64,000 bases of DNA from assembly GCA_963823675.1 (NCBI GenBank), contig CAWGMT010000010.1, positions 372,001 through 436,000 on the forward strand, in the 5' to 3' direction. The position numbers and the translations under genes were made by a program. A model generated the notes under the pieces. The model worked only from the letters and a program-made list of their open reading frames with translations, searched no databases and had not been told where the DNA came from. Within the stretch, counting starts at the first letter, position 1. Each line of letters opens with the position of its first letter. The stretch is from CAWGMT01 sp963823675 (GTDB lineage: Bacteria > Planctomycetota > Planctomycetia > Isosphaerales > Isosphaeraceae). Positions 1 through 12,232 of the stretch are shown piece after piece.

Positions 1-1
1 C

Positions 2-3000
2 GGCACGTATCGCGTTCACGTCTTTCAGCCGGGCAAGAGCAGCTTCGCCGGCAGTTTCGAGGTGCAGTCGTATCAGCTCGAGCCCATCGACCTTGCCTTC
101 GACCTCAAGAAGACGGTCTATTACCGCGGCGAGACTGTCGCGGGCGACGTGGTGGTGCGCTATCAGTATGGCACGCCGGTCTCGTCGCGCCCGATCGAGA
201 TCGCGCTGCCCGACGGCCGGGTCCTGCACGGCACGACCGATGGTGCCGGCAAATACCACGTCGAATTCCCCACCGAGGGCTTCGCTGAAGAGCAATCGCT
301 GCGGCTGGCGGCCCGGCTGCCCCAGGATAACGTGGCCACGACGGCGACGGTCGCCCTCGCCGTGCGCGGGTTCCGCATCAGCCTGAGAACCGCCCGCGAT
401 GTCTACCTGGACGGCGAATCCTTTCCGCTCGAAGTCGTCACGACCGACGCCCAGGGGGAGCCCGCCGGTCAGGTGCTCTCCGCCACGGTTGTCAAGCAAA
501 TTCTGGCGGCCGGCCAGGTCACCGAGCGTGACGTCGAGCGGAAGACGCTGGAGACCGACTCCAAGTCGGGTCGCGGAACGTTGACGTTTCGGATCGACGA
601 TCCCCAGGGAGGCCGCTACGTGCTGCGCGTCGCGGGCACCGACCGGTTCGGCAATCCGATCGTCGCGGATCGCGCGCTTCCGTCTCGGGCAAGGACGACC
701 CCACCAAGCTGAGGCTCCTGGCCGACCGCCAGCGCTACAAGGTCGGCGAGGAGGCCGCGGTCAGGCTTCATAGCCGCGAACGGGCCGGGACGGCTCTCCT
801 GACCTGGGAAGCCGACCGGATCCTGACCTACAAGATCGTCGCGCTTCACGAAGGCGACAACGCGGTTGCATGGTCGATCGAGGGAAGCCAGTTCCCGAAT
901 TTCACGCTGACCGCGACGCGGATGTGGAAGAGCGAGCTCGATGCCGCCAAGCTCGACGTCGAGGTCGAGCGCGACTTGCGCGTCACGATCGCCCCGACAA
1001 GGCCGGTCGTCGGCCCGGCGAACCGATCGAGCTCGAGGTCACGACGGTCGACCAACTCGGCCGGCCGGTCGCGGCCGAGCTGTCGATCGCGATGGTGGAC
1101 CAATCGCTCTTGCGGCTCTTTCACGATTCCCTGCCGGAGATCGGCCCGTTCTTCTACAACCAGACGCGGACGGGCGCATTTGCAACCGAGGCGACCAACA
1201 CGTTCCGCTACCAGCCGCAGACGGCCCCGGTCGTTCTCGCGGTCGTGGAAGAAGCCGAGCGCCTGGCCGCGGTCGACGCCAACTGCGGCCGATCGGGGGA
1301 GGGTCATGCAGGAAGCTCAGAATCAAGTAGCGGCCCAGACTGCTCCCGCTCCTGCAAGATTCGCCGAAGGCGCGCCGGCTGCCGCCCCGTTGCCGCCCAT
1401 GGCCAGGATGAGCGGCCAATCGAAGGGCGGTCCACCTCACGAGCTCGAAGACGCGAAGCGGGAAGAATCCGGCGTCGAGGCGCCGGAGCTCAAATTAGGA
1501 GAGGGCATGGTCGAATCGGGCAAAACGGCGTATAGCTTGGGACTCTCGTTCCAGTCTCAGCGCGCAGGCGGTCGCGGTCAACTCCAACTGGCGAAGGCCG
1601 CACGTACGGAATCCCGCGAGCGCTTCGTCGAGACCGCCTACTGGAACCCCCACGTCGTGACCGACAAAGCCGGCAAGGCGCGGCTCACGTTCAAGGCCCC
1701 GGCCGCGTTGTCGGAATACCGGCTCACCGCGCGGGGCATCACCAGCTCGGACAGCCTGGCCGGGCAGACGATTGCGTCGGTGACTGTTCGCAAGAGCTTC
1801 TTTGTCGATCTCAAGGTGCCCGCGGCGCTCAATCAGGGCGACAAGCCGCGTTTCGTCGGAGAGGTCCATCATTCCGGCGTGCGCGGCAAGCTCGCAATCC
1901 GGCTGGCGATTTACACGGGCGGCCGCGACGAGGTTTATCCCAGGACGCTCGAGCTGACCCAGGACGGCGTCGATCAAGTGATCTTCGACGCCTACGAAGT
2001 GCCGGAAGGGGATAGTGCCCGGTTGACGCTGACCGCCGCGGTCGGCGATCTGAGCGACGAGCTGGTCGTGGAAGTGCCGGTCCGTCCGTGGGGCGTTCAG
2101 GTCATCGCCTCCGAATCGGGCACCAGCAACGAAAATGCGACCGTATTCATCGGGCTGCCGGCCGGGCGAACCTACGAGAGCCCCGAAATGGAGATCGTAC
2201 TCGCGCCGACGCTGCGGCGCATGCTCATCGAGCTGGCACTCGGACACGATGCCTATCGTGCTGCCAAGCCCGGCCAATGCGCAGGCGTCCCACCGGATCT
2301 TCCCTCCGCCCTTCACGACGGCCGACCATGCCGCCGACCTGCTCGCGGCGACGTCGGCGCTTCAATATCTTCGCGACACGAAGGCCTCGGCCGCCCCCGA
2401 AGCCGAGCGGCTCAGGCAGCGCATCGAAGGGCTGGTCGCGACCCTGGTCGCGACCCAGAATCCCGACGGCGGCTGGTCGTGGGTCACGAGTGGTCCTCTG
2501 CCCCAGAGGGGCGCAGAGCGCCGCGGCGCCTTCGAGCGATCGGCTGACGTCGGCGGCGGCCGTCTGGGCGCTCGCCTCGGCCGAGCCGCTCGGACTCTTG
2601 ACCGACGCCAAGGTCCTCGACCAGGGGGTTGCCCACCTCCAGCAGGAATTCTCCAGGCTGCACGCCAGCGATCACGAAACCCGTGCCGCCATGCTCCATG
2701 CCTTGAGCGCGCGGCGAGCCGCCGGCTTCGAGGCGGCCAACACGCTGAATCGAGCGCGGTCCACGCTCTCCGACTCGGCCCTGGCTTACCTCGCGCTCAC
2801 GTTCGCCAACCTGGACCGCTCGTCGCTGGCGCGCGAGCTCTTGACGATCCTGGGCCGGCGCGCCAGGAGCGAGCCGACCGCTCCCGGTCACCGTGCGCGC
2901 GTTTACTGGGACAATTCCGGCCGTTCCCCGGCGATCCGGGGCGCCGTCGATACGACGGCCCTGGTCACGCTGGCCTATGCACGCGCCTTGCCCGAGGCGC

Positions 3001-5711
3001 CCGAGCTCGAGGGGGCCGTCGAGTGGCTCCTGGCGCACCGCGCCGGCACTGGCTGGCAGCCGCACAAAGCCAAGGGCCCGGCACTGGCCGCGCTGTCGTC
3101 CTACTTTGGCCGTGCTTCGGCAAGTGAAGAACGATACCGCTTGACCGTGTCGGTCAATGGGACGCAGGTTGCCGAGCTCAATGTGGCGGGCGCGACGCAA
3201 GGAAAGGTGATCGGCGTGCCGCGAAAACTGGTCCGGATCGGCCAACCCAACCGGCTGCATTTCGAGATGCAGGGCCGAGGGCGGTTTGGTTATGCCGTAA
3301 CGCTGTCGGCCTTCGCCCGGGAGTTTGGGCCAGATCAGGACCGCAGAAAGCGGATCGCCTGGGTGGATCGGCGGGTTTATCAGCCCGCGGCGCCGGAGCT
3401 CGATGGCAAAGTGCTGCCGGTCGGGTTCGCGGTCACCGTCGATCAACCGACGTTCGAGAACGTGGCCAGCCAGGTCGAGCTGGGCGGAAAAGCCCGCGTG
3501 GTGCTCTCCATCGGCAGAAACGTCCCGCAGAATATTCCGGAATGGGAGCGGCGATTTCCTGATCGTCGAGGACCATGTTCCCGCCGGCTCGACGGTGATC
3601 GAGGGATCGGTCAGCACGTCGGCCAGCTCGTACAGCCTGGCGGATGGCGTCTTGACGTTTTACTTCGCGCCGGACCGAAACCCGGGCACGATCTCCTACG
3701 AGATCTACGGCTACCTGCCCGGTCAGTACCGGGCCCTGCCGGCATCGGTTCGAAGTGCCTATGAACCGGGGCGATACCACCTGGGGACGCCCGGCGCGCT
3801 GCGGGTCCGCCTGACTGGCGAGCCCAGCACCGACCCTTACCGGCCGACGCCCGATGAGCTGTATGCACGCGGCAAGGCCCACTACGACGCCGGCCGCTAC
3901 AGCGACGCCGGCCTGGCTCTGGAGCCCCTGTTTTCGGGATACACACTCCGCGACGATGTTGCCAAGAATGCCGCGACCATGCTGCTTCTGATCAATATCC
4001 GCCAGGATCAGGCTCGCAAGATCGTCCAGTATTTCGAGGTCGTGAAGGAGAAGGCCCCGGAGCTGATCCTCGGCTTCGACCAGTTGATCGCGATCGGCAA
4101 GGCCTACCGCGATATCAACGAATACGAGCGAGCGTTGATCGTCTGGCGCGGCCTGATCGAGGCCAGCTACCTGGAGGACGCACGGCTGGGAGAGCTTTTG
4201 CGTCAGCGAGGCGAGACCTTGAAGGGACTGGCCTACCTGATCGAGCTCTGGCAGTCATATCCCAACACGGCATCGATCGAGAGCGATTTCTTCGGTTTAT
4301 CGCAGGTGGTAGCCCAGGCCGCCGCGCGGGCGTTCTCGGATGTCAACCTCCGGCGCGAGATGGCCGCCGCCGGCATCACGCGCTCCGAGCTGCTGCTCCA
4401 GACCATCCGTCTGGTCCAGGTCTTCCTGTCGCAGTCGCCCAAGAACCCCCTGGCCGACGAAGCGAGCCTGGCCTTGGTCGGCGCGTTCACCGAGCTGGAA
4501 GACTTCAAGGCGGTGGTCAAGCTGGCGTCCACTTTCGCCCGGCTCTATCCCAGGAGCAGCTACCTCGACAGTTTCCAGTTCAGCGAGGCTCTCGCCGACT
4601 TTCATCTCGGCCAGTACGACCGGGCGATCGAGGTGGCGCAGGCGATCGCGCGCGCGACCTACAAGGACGCGTCGGGTGCCGACCAGCCCAGCCCCAACAA
4701 GTGGCAGTCCCTCTTCATCCTCGGCCAGATCCATGACGCGCGCCGCCAGCCGGCGAAGGCACTCGATTATTATCGCCAGGTGGCCGACCGATTCAGCGAC
4801 GCCGCCAGCGCCGTGCAGTTTTACACCCGCAAGGAGCTCAAGGTCCCCGAGATCGCGGTCGTCCGGCCGGCGGCACGAAACGTGGCCGACGCTCGACCGC
4901 GGGAAGGTCAAGAGCGCGGCATCCGTGTCATCAACGTGGCCAGCCGGCAAGAAGGCACCCCGAAGCCCGACGGGCGCTCCGAGATCAAGATCGACTATCG
5001 CAACATCGGCCAGGTCGACGTCAAGATCTACCCCGTGGATCTGATGCAGCTCTACCTGACGCGCCGCAATCTGAATGGCATCGCCGGCATCGACCTGGCT
5101 GGCATTACGCCGCTCGTCGAAAAAGCAGTGACCCTCGGCGATGGCGCCGACTATGAAGACAAGAACCGGGCGATCGCGGTGCCTCTGGCAAAAGAAGGTG
5201 CATACTTGACCATGATTCGCGGCGATAGTCTCTATGCCTCGGGGATCGTTCTGGTCACGCCGCTTTTGATGGAGGTGCTCGAGGAGCCCGCCGAATGGCG
5301 CGTTCGCGTGTCCATCCGGGATGCCCGGACCAAGGAGTTTCTTTCCAAGGTGCAGGTCAAGGTGATCGGCAGCGCCAATCCCCAGTTCATCTCGGGAGAA
5401 ACCGACCTGCGGGGCGTCTTCGTTGCCGAAGGGGTGCGCGGCATGGTCACGGCGGTTGCCCGCCAGGGCTCGGCTCAGTACGCATTCTACCGGGGAACGA
5501 CTTTCCTGGGAGAAGCGGAGATTCCAGCTCCCGGTCCGGCGGCGGGCGCTGGCCAGCGCGCGCCGGCGCGCCAGGCCTCGACCAGGGCTTGGATGTCAAC
5601 CTCAGGGAGCAGAACACGGCGAATTCCGCACGGCAGATCGAGCGGCTCGAGAAGCGGTATTCGGTGCCGAAAGGCCAGAAACCGGGAGCCGCGGCGGGAG
5701 AGTTCCGCTGA
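2..5711 (+). CDS. alpha-2-macroglobulin-like protein with C-terminal TPR-like region (5' end outside window, frameshifted)
   Basis: The 5' end lies before the window and the coding path changes frame about seven times (near 685, 1010, 1295, 2270, 2510, 3550 and 5570). Joined, it reads as MG2-type beta domains (macroglobulin 'KVGEEAAVRL' and 'VVTTDAQGEP' segments), a bait-region/A2M domain beginning 'ETAYWNPHVVTDKAGKARL' near 1640, an alpha-alpha toroid ('NPDGGWSW'), and then a long helical, TPR-like segment (about 3840-4830) before a final beta domain. Bacterial A2M proteins are periplasmic or outer-membrane protease traps. The thioester CxEQ motif expected after the A2M domain is not visible around 2200-2330, so this would be a thioester-less form. 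The true C-terminus is the frame ending in TGA at 5709-5711, because that frame keeps a plausible amphipathic tail. The seven indels are either assembly errors or decay. Confidence 0.8.
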
Positions 5712-7321
5712 TCAGTTCCGTCCCAGTGTCACGTTCACCGCCCCGATCAGGCTCTCTCCCAGTCCTTTTTGACGAATTGCTTCCAGGTCGCCCCGGCAAG
5801 CGAAGAGGGCATCGACCACATTCGGGTCCCACTGAACGCTGCGGCCTTCGTGAAAGATCTTGTCGATCTGAGCCAGGCTCAGCCGTTTGCGGTAGGGCCG
5901 GTTGCTCGACATCGCGTCAAACGAGTCCGCGACCGCGAGAATTCGGGCCTCGAACGGAATATCGTCGCCCGAGAGATGGTCGGGGTATCCGGTTCCGTCC
6001 AGGCTCTCATGATGATGGCGAACGCCAGGCAGGATATGACTGAGCTTCTTCAGGTCCTTGAGGATGGTCACGCCGATTTCGACGTGGCATTGGATTTTTC
6101 GAAACTCCTCGGGAGTCAATGGCCCAACCTTCTGGAGCACGTCGTCGCGAACCCCGATCTTGCCGATGTCGTGCAGCAGACCGGCCAGATACAGGTCGCT
6201 TCGCTTGGGCGCCGGCATCCCCAGCTCCTCGGCCAACCGCACGGCAATGCGCGCGACCCGCTCGGAGTGGCCCGACGTGTAGGGGTCCTTGGCATCGATG
6301 GCCGCCGTCAAGGCACGGATGATGCCGAAGAGAAGGTCCTTGATCTCGGCGTAGATCTTGACGTTCGAGAGCTGCGTCGCGATCAGCGAGGCAATGAATT
6401 GCAATCGTTCGATATCCGATGCGCCGAGCGCGCGATCGTCCAGGGGATTGACGGCCAGCAGCCATCCGAGCTGCCCGGCGGCGACGGATGCGTAGCCACG
6501 AAGGGCTGCCGGCGCGCCGTCGGCCATCTTTGCTGGGCGCACCGCTCTATGAAGGTCGATTCCCGCCCGGATGGAGCGGGCAATGCCCGATAGGCATGGG
6601 CATCCAGGCCGCGGGCCCGACCGCTGACGACGACTGGCTCGGAGGGAGACTTGGGAACCCAGGCGACGGCTTCGACATTGAGCGAGGTGCGTACTACGGT
6701 CGTGGCAATCGACTGGAAATCCTGCGGCGCTACCGAGATTCGCAGCCGGCGGATCAGCCGGCCGACGACCTGCCGCTCGCTCTCCTCGTCCCGGTCCGCA
6801 GGCGCCTTCCGGTGCTCCATGCCCCCGGCTGTCGTTCGCAGGCGATTGGCCACCTCCCGGCCCCAGGCGCGAAGTGCGGGCTCGGGGCACGGCATTCCCC
6901 AGTTCACTCCGTCCGGCGGCCGGTCGCCCGGTCTCCGTTTCGGCCCGAGCTGGGAGCCTGACGGATGACCTGGCGACAGAAATCCAATAAAAGCCGCCAG
7001 GGTGCGGCCATCGGAGCTCGGAACCGCGAAAACCAGCCAGATCCGCCGCAGAGCCTCGTGGCCACGCCAGAGCTCGACTTCGCCCGATCGCAGCTCGTCA
7101 GAAATAAGATCGCTGCGGAGAACTTCATGGGCGTCAGGCAGAAACGATTCCCCGGCCCCAATCAATGCAACCCATCGTCTGCGAACCGGTTCGAAGATCC
7201 CCACGGGGGCCGTGAATTCCAGCGCCAACGCCTGCGCGAGCTCGAGCGAAGACGCTGGGCTCGTAAGTCCCAACTCGGCCACACTACTCGTTCTGGGGCA
7301 CTTGTCGTGCTCGAAAGTCAT
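5712..7321 (-). CDS. GAF/HD-GYP domain cyclic-di-GMP phosphodiesterase (frameshifted)
   Basis: The N-terminal half (about 250 residues) looks like a GAF-type sensor. It runs through 'VGIFEPVRRRWVALIGAGE' and continues after a one-base frameshift near 6540 into 'GWLLAVNPLDDRALGASD'. The C-terminal half is a clear HD-GYP domain with 'HSERVARIA', 'HDIGKIG', the HHE segment and 'DGTGYP', the metal and substrate ligands of c-di-GMP phosphodiesterases. The expected role is c-di-GMP hydrolysis controlled by a signal bound at the GAF domain. The stop codon abuts the stop of the upstream convergent gene with no spacer (tga at 5709-5711, tca at 5712-5714). The ATG start at 7321 faces the divergent kinase gene. 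A receiver domain is not seen. Confidence 0.85.
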
Positions 7322-7528
7322 TGGTCCCGCCTCGTCTCCTGGTCCGTATCAACTCTAGGTCACGAAGTCGCGCACCAGACCTGGCAGCCGTTGAGTTTCC
7401 GGCACGGACTGCTCGTCGAGTTGATCTTCTCCAACCCCGAGTGGACAACCATGAATCCGCGACGTAGAGAAACGATGGGTGCGGCGTGCGCGCCTGGTTC
7501 AGATTCTGTGCAGTCGCAAAGGTACTTC
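7322..7528. other. divergent intergenic region
   Basis: This 207-bp gap separates the HD-GYP start (minus strand) from the kinase start (plus strand) and should hold both promoters. I see no convincing -35/-10 pair and no repeat. An in-frame ATG at 7451 could extend the kinase by 26 residues, which would shorten the gap. Confidence 0.4.
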
Positions 7529-10500
7529 ATGACCGAACATCCGCCAGATTCGAAGGCCGGGGAAGATTCGATCCGCGAGATCCTGGCCGATTGGGCCCTG
7601 GGCGCGGCCGATGGTGCGATACCTCAGAGTTCCGGACCGGAAGATCAGTTCTCCTGGAAAAACCTCAACGAGCGCGGCAGCCCGGCGGCGCCGGAATTGA
7701 TGGCGGACCATTCGCCGGTTCAAAGCAACGCGCTCCTCGCCGATTTTGAGCTTGCCGTTCCTGGGCTTGACGAGATCAGTAACAAGTCCGAACGCGCGAT
7801 GATTGAGGGAGAGCAGGCGCGGTGTCCGACCACCACGCACCAGCAGGGCAAAGCGGTGCCGCTGCCGCGGCTCGTTCCGAAGCGCTCCTGGCCACGTCCG
7901 AACGACTCGGTGGGCGGCTTTCACATCATCCTCGAGCTCGGCCGCGGGGCCTTCGCGCGGGTCTTTCTCGCCGCGGAGCTGAATCTCGGCCAGCGGCTGG
8001 TTGCGATCAAGGTGTCGCAACCCGACGGAGACGAGCCTCAGATCCTGGCTCAGCTTCAGCACACGCATATCGTGCCGGTGCACTCTGTCTGCGACGACCG
8101 AGGAACCGGCCTGCGGATCCTGTGCATGCCCTATTTCGGCGGAGCCAATCTCGCCGAAGTGCTAGCCGCCGCGGGCGGACTCGAGCCGACCCTCCGCGAC
8201 GGCCGCAGCTTGGTCGAAGCCCTCGACCACGTGGGCCGTAGCGTCTCCGGAGTCCCCAGTCGCGCATCAGTCCCGAAGCCGGTAAGTCCGCCTCTTTCTG
8301 GAGGCACCAGCCGGACCGGTTCCAAAACCACATCAGGGTTCTCGAGCGCCAATCCTCCAGAACGACCGGCGACCAGCTCGAGGTTTCGATCGCTCTTGTC
8401 GCGTTTGATCCGTCCGAGATCGTCTCCACCGGGAGCCTTGGGCGACGGGGATGCGCACCCCAACCAACCCTTTCGCCAATTCCTCCACGGGGCCAGCGCC
8501 ATCCAGGCGGCCGTCTGGATCATGGCCCGGCTTGCCGAAGGGCTCGAGCACGCACACAGTAGAGGCCTGCTCCATCGCGACCTCAAACCCGCGAACATCC
8601 TGCTCGCGTCGGACGGAACTCCGATGCTGCTGGACTTCAACCTTGCAGCGCGGATGCTGGCCGAGCCGATCGAGACCGAAGCGCACCGCGCCATTATCGG
8701 CGGAACGTTGCCTTATATGTCGCCCGAACACGTCGACGCCTTCAATCCGCACGGGGCGACCCTGCCCGAAGCCGTCGACGAGCGATCCGACATCTATGCG
8801 ATGGGCTTGATCCTCTACGAGATGCTCGCCGGCCGGCGCCCTTTCGCCGAACCGCCCGCGAATGTTCCCTTGACTCAAGCGCTGGCAGAAATGATTGCCG
8901 CGCACCGGCATCCCCCTTCGCTGCGCAGACAGCCCCAAAGTGCCCTGGAGCCTCGACGCGCTCGTCGCCAAGTGCCTGAGCTTTGACCCCGCGAGCCGCT
9001 ACCAGCGGGCCGCGGATCTGGGCGAAGACCTGCGCCGTTTCCTGGACAACCTGCCGATGAAGCACTGTCCCGAGCCAAGTCTCCGCGAGCGGCTCCGCAA
9101 ACTGGCCAGGCGCCACCCGACCCTCTCCGGCGCAAGCTCGCTCGCCGTCATCAGCAGCATCTTGATCGGACTGCTCGTCGCGACCACGGTCCTGGCGTAC
9201 GACACGATGCAGGACCTGGCGCACCGAGTCCGGCTTCGGATCTTCGATCGCGACTTCACCGAATGTCAGTTCTTGCTGAACACGGTCAGCGGCTCGCGCG
9301 ATCATTTGCGTAAGGGAATCCGCCAGGCCGAGCAAACTCTCAGCGAGCTGATTGTCGAGGCCGGCGCCCTGCCGCGCTACCGCGATTGGATGCGTCGGCT
9401 CACCTCGGACGAGCAGCGTCACCTGCGCGAACAGCTCGCGGAGCTCCTCATGCTGGACGCCCGTGCTCACGTCATCCTGGCGACTCGGGACGGCTCGGAA
9501 GTCAACCTCCGCCAGGCCTACAAGCAGGCGCTAGCGAGTCTCGAGCGAGCGATGAAGATCGTGCCGCAGTCCCCGGCGCCCTTTACGCCGAGCGCGCACT
9601 TTACCGCGCCCGTCTGGGCGACGCCGAGCTGGCCGCGGCGGACAGCCAGCTCGCGGCCCGCGTCGTCCCGACAACTTGCCACGACTTCACCCTGCAGGGC
9701 AGCACCCTCCTGGCCCGCGGTGATCTTGCCCGCGCCGAAGAAGCCCTCCGAGAGGCCCAGAAGCTCGATGGGACCTCGTTGTGGCCCTGGTTTCTCTTGG
9801 GGCACTGCCACTACGCCCAGCGCCGATTTCTGGAAGCAGCCGGTGATTTCGCCGTCTGTGCGGTCCGCGGTCCGACGTTTTCCTGGGCCCACTTCAATCG
9901 CGGTCTGGCCCTCGCCAAGGCCGGTCGCTTGATCGGCGCTCGCGACGCCTATGACCGTGCGCTCCAGATCGAGCCCGACTTTGCCGAGGCTCTGGTCAAC
10001 CGCGCGCTTGTCGAGTTGGAGCTCGACCAGGTCGGAACGCGCCGGACTGACCTCGAAAAAGCCCTCACGCTCGGCTGTGATGACGTTGTGATTCTGGCGG
10101 CGCTCGGCGAGACATTCGCCCGCCAGGGCCGTCGCGACGACGCCGAGCGGTTTTTCGCCGGCCGCCTTACCGGCACTCCGAATGACCTGGTCGTCCTGGT
10201 CGCGCGCGGAATCATGCGATTGAAGTACGATCTGGTGTCTGCCCGCAGCGATCTGACAAGAGCTCTGGCGATCGACCCCAGGGCCGCGCACGCCCACTAC
10301 GGCATGGCCCTCTTAATCCGGCACTCCGACACTCATGGAGCGCTCCGGCACCTGGATACGGCCCTCGACTCGGACCCTAACCTGACGGACGCCCTGCAGC
10401 TCCGCGCCCTGGTGCGTGCCCGGCTGGGCAAGCGAGAAGCCCTCGACGACGTCGATCGGCTGATCGAAAGCCCGACTCGCGACCGCCTTTACAACGCCGC

Positions 10501-10690
10501 GTGCGCCGTCGCGATCTATGCGAGGGAGGCTCGCGACCCCCAACCGCTCCGGCACGGTCTGGAGCTCTTGACCCGCGCGCTTGCGAGCGGCTTTTCCCCG
10601 CAGGAAGCCGCGGCAGACCCTGACATCGAGGCGATGCGAACGCTTCCCGAGTATGACCGGCTTATCGGTCAGCATCGAAAGACCAAATGA
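7529..10690 (+). CDS. Ser/Thr protein kinase with C-terminal TPR repeats (frameshifted)
   Basis: Pkn/Hanks-type kinase. The glycine loop 'LGRGAFARVFLA', the 'VAIKV' lysine, the catalytic loop 'LLHRDLKPANILL', 'GTLPYMSPEH' and 'DERSDIYAMGLILYEML' are all visible. The magnesium motif is DFN rather than DFG. About 90 residues of Ser/Pro-rich sequence (8240-8500) are inserted within the kinase fold. One membrane span ('VISSILIGLLVATTVLA') follows near 9150-9200, and then TPR repeats run to the end. Frameshifts near 8930 and 9580 must be bridged. The ATG at 7529 has AAAGG upstream; an ATG at 7451 in the same frame is the alternative. This is the usual planctomycete kinase architecture: cytoplasmic kinase, membrane anchor, TPR scaffold. 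Substrates are unknown. Confidence 0.85.
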
Positions 10691-10709
10691 CGTGAGATGC
10701 GCGAACTTT

Positions 10710-11582
10710 TCACCCCGCCGGCCGCGGAGAGAGCCGGAGGCTCAAAGGCTGCTCGAGCCCGTGGGCTTCCATCAGGCCGCGGTCGCCAAGCACCATCCGG
10801 CTGGGCCCGTCAGCCACGACGCGCCCCCCATCCAGCAAGACGGTGCGGAGGCAGAGCTCCAGCGCCATCTCGAGGTCGTGGGTGGCGATGAGCTTGGTGC
10901 ACTCCAGGCCGCGGACGAGCTCGATGAATCGGCGCCTGCCGCGTGGGTCGAGGTTGGCCGTCGGCTCATCCAGCACAAGTACGGACGGACGGCACGCGAG
11001 CACACCAGCCAGACAGGCCCGCTTGCGCTCGCCAAAACTCAGATGATGAGGCTGGCGGTCAGCTTCCGCGGCAAGGTCGACGCGCGCCAGGCATTCGAGG
11101 GCGATCTGGCGCGATTCGGCCGCACCGAGTCCTTGATTGAGCGGCCCGAACGCGACGTCCTCGATCACCGTATTGCAGAAAAGCTGGTCGTCGGGGTCCT
11201 GAAACACCAATCCGACCCGCCGGCGCACCTCGGGCGCATTGCGGTCGTTCACCTCCAGGCCGTCGATCCATACGCTGGCTGTCCGGCCCAGGCGGCCGTC
11301 GGGCAAAACCGCTTCGAGCACGTGGGCGTGGCCGAGCGACCCTCGCGCCTTGCCGGGCAAGAGACCATTCAAGTGCAACAAGAGCGTGCTCTTACCCGCG
11401 CCATTGGGCCCGACCACGGCGACCGACTCACCGGCGCAAAGCGTCAGGTCGACGCCTCGGAGCGCTTCCTTGCCGTCGGGATAACGGTACCCCAGCCCTG
11501 AGACATGAATCGCAGCCGGCGGAGCACCACCATTCTCTGTACGACTCGCCCGCATAAACTTATTCTTGACTTCCTCTATCAA
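10710..11582 (-). CDS. cbiO: energy-coupling factor Ni/Co transporter ATP-binding protein
   Basis: ABC ATPase of the CbiO/NikO family, about 290 residues. It has Walker A 'GPNGAGKST', a Q-loop in 'VFQDPDDQLF' (the DPDDQ form is typical of ECF ATPases), signature 'LSFGERKR', Walker B 'VLVLDEPT' and the switch histidine in 'IATHDLEMAL'. It powers metal import with the CbiQ and CbiM partners encoded just upstream. The upstream-most start is a TTG at 11582 that overlaps the cbiQ stop by four bases, which would couple translation. An ATG at 11555 is an equally possible start. The product is a peripheral inner-membrane protein. The gene ends 20 bp from the convergent kinase gene. Confidence 0.9.
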   Translation of the reverse strand: MIEEVKNKFMRASRTENGGAPPAAIHVSGLGYRYPDGKEALRGVDLTLCAGESVAVVGPNGAGKSTLLLHLNGLLPGKARGSLGHAHVLEAVLPDGRLGRTASVWIDGLEVNDRNAPEVRRRVGLVFQDPDDQLFCNTVIEDVAFGPLNQGLGAAESRQIALECLARVDLAAEADRQPHHLSFGERKRACLAGVLACRPSVLVLDEPTANLDPRGRRRFIELVRGLECTKLIATHDLEMALELCLRTVLLDGGRVVADGPSRMVLGDRGLMEAHGLEQPLSLRLSPRPAG

Positions 11583-12232
11583 TCATCCAGACTGTGCAAT
11601 TCTCCGGTCCAGCCGCGCGCGATCATCGCGCCGTGAACGCGCTCGGCACGCTCGAAGGTTCTGAGAAAGAGGCTGCCAATCAACCCGCTGAGCAACGTCC
11701 ACGGCAACGCGGCGCGGCGGTCAAACGTCCTTGCCCGCCGCGCCCGGGCCATCCTCCCGAGCTCGTCGGTCAGAACGTGACGATATCGGTCCATGAACTG
11801 AAGCGTAGCGACCAGCACCGGCGGGACACCCAGCTTGCGCAGGGCGCCCAGCAGCCTGGGAAGGGGCGTCACGCTTGCAAGGACCACGATCGTGAAGAGA
11901 GCCAGGCTGTTCTTGAACAGGATCGTCGCGGCGACCGCGCCCAGTCCGTAGGACGCTCGGGCCGGATGAGCCGGCGCGACCAGGAGTGCAACAAAGCCAA
12001 CAAGTACGAAAAAGACGACCCAGCGACGCCAGAGCTCGCGGAGAGCAACCCCGGAAAGACCGATCAGGAAGGCGAGAACGAGTCCTTCGGCACCCAAAAG
12101 CCGCCACGCCCCGACCGGCGTGGCGACGACGGCCACCACGAAGACGACCGCCGCGATCAGCTTGACTCGCGCATCGAGCACGTGCAGCGGGCCAACTCCC
12201 GCGCGTTGGCTCTCGAGACTAAGAAGCCACAT
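11579..12232 (-). CDS. cbiQ: energy-coupling factor Ni/Co transporter transmembrane protein
   Basis: ECF T-component, about 217 residues. It opens with the family's 'LDARVKL' motif, has hydrophobic spans ('LIAAVVFVVAVVATPVG', 'VVFFVLVGFVALLVA', 'LALFTIVVLASV'), and ends in the cytoplasmic coupling region, where 'ARRARTF' and 'ERVHGAMIARG' match the Ala-Arg-Gly coupling helices that dock on the ATPase. I place the start at the internal ATG 12232, because the longer open frame runs antisense-like through the 3' end of cbiM. This leaves a 14-bp overlap with cbiM. The gene lies second in the cbiMN-cbiQ-cbiO operon. Confidence 0.87.
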   Translation of the reverse strand: MWLLSLESQRAGVGPLHVLDARVKLIAAVVFVVAVVATPVGAWRLLGAEGLVLAFLIGLSGVALRELWRRWVVFFVLVGFVALLVAPAHPARASYGLGAVAATILFKNSLALFTIVVLASVTPLPRLLGALRKLGVPPVLVATLQFMDRYRHVLTDELGRMARARRARTFDRRAALPWTLLSGLIGSLFLRTFERAERVHGAMIARGWTGELHSLDD

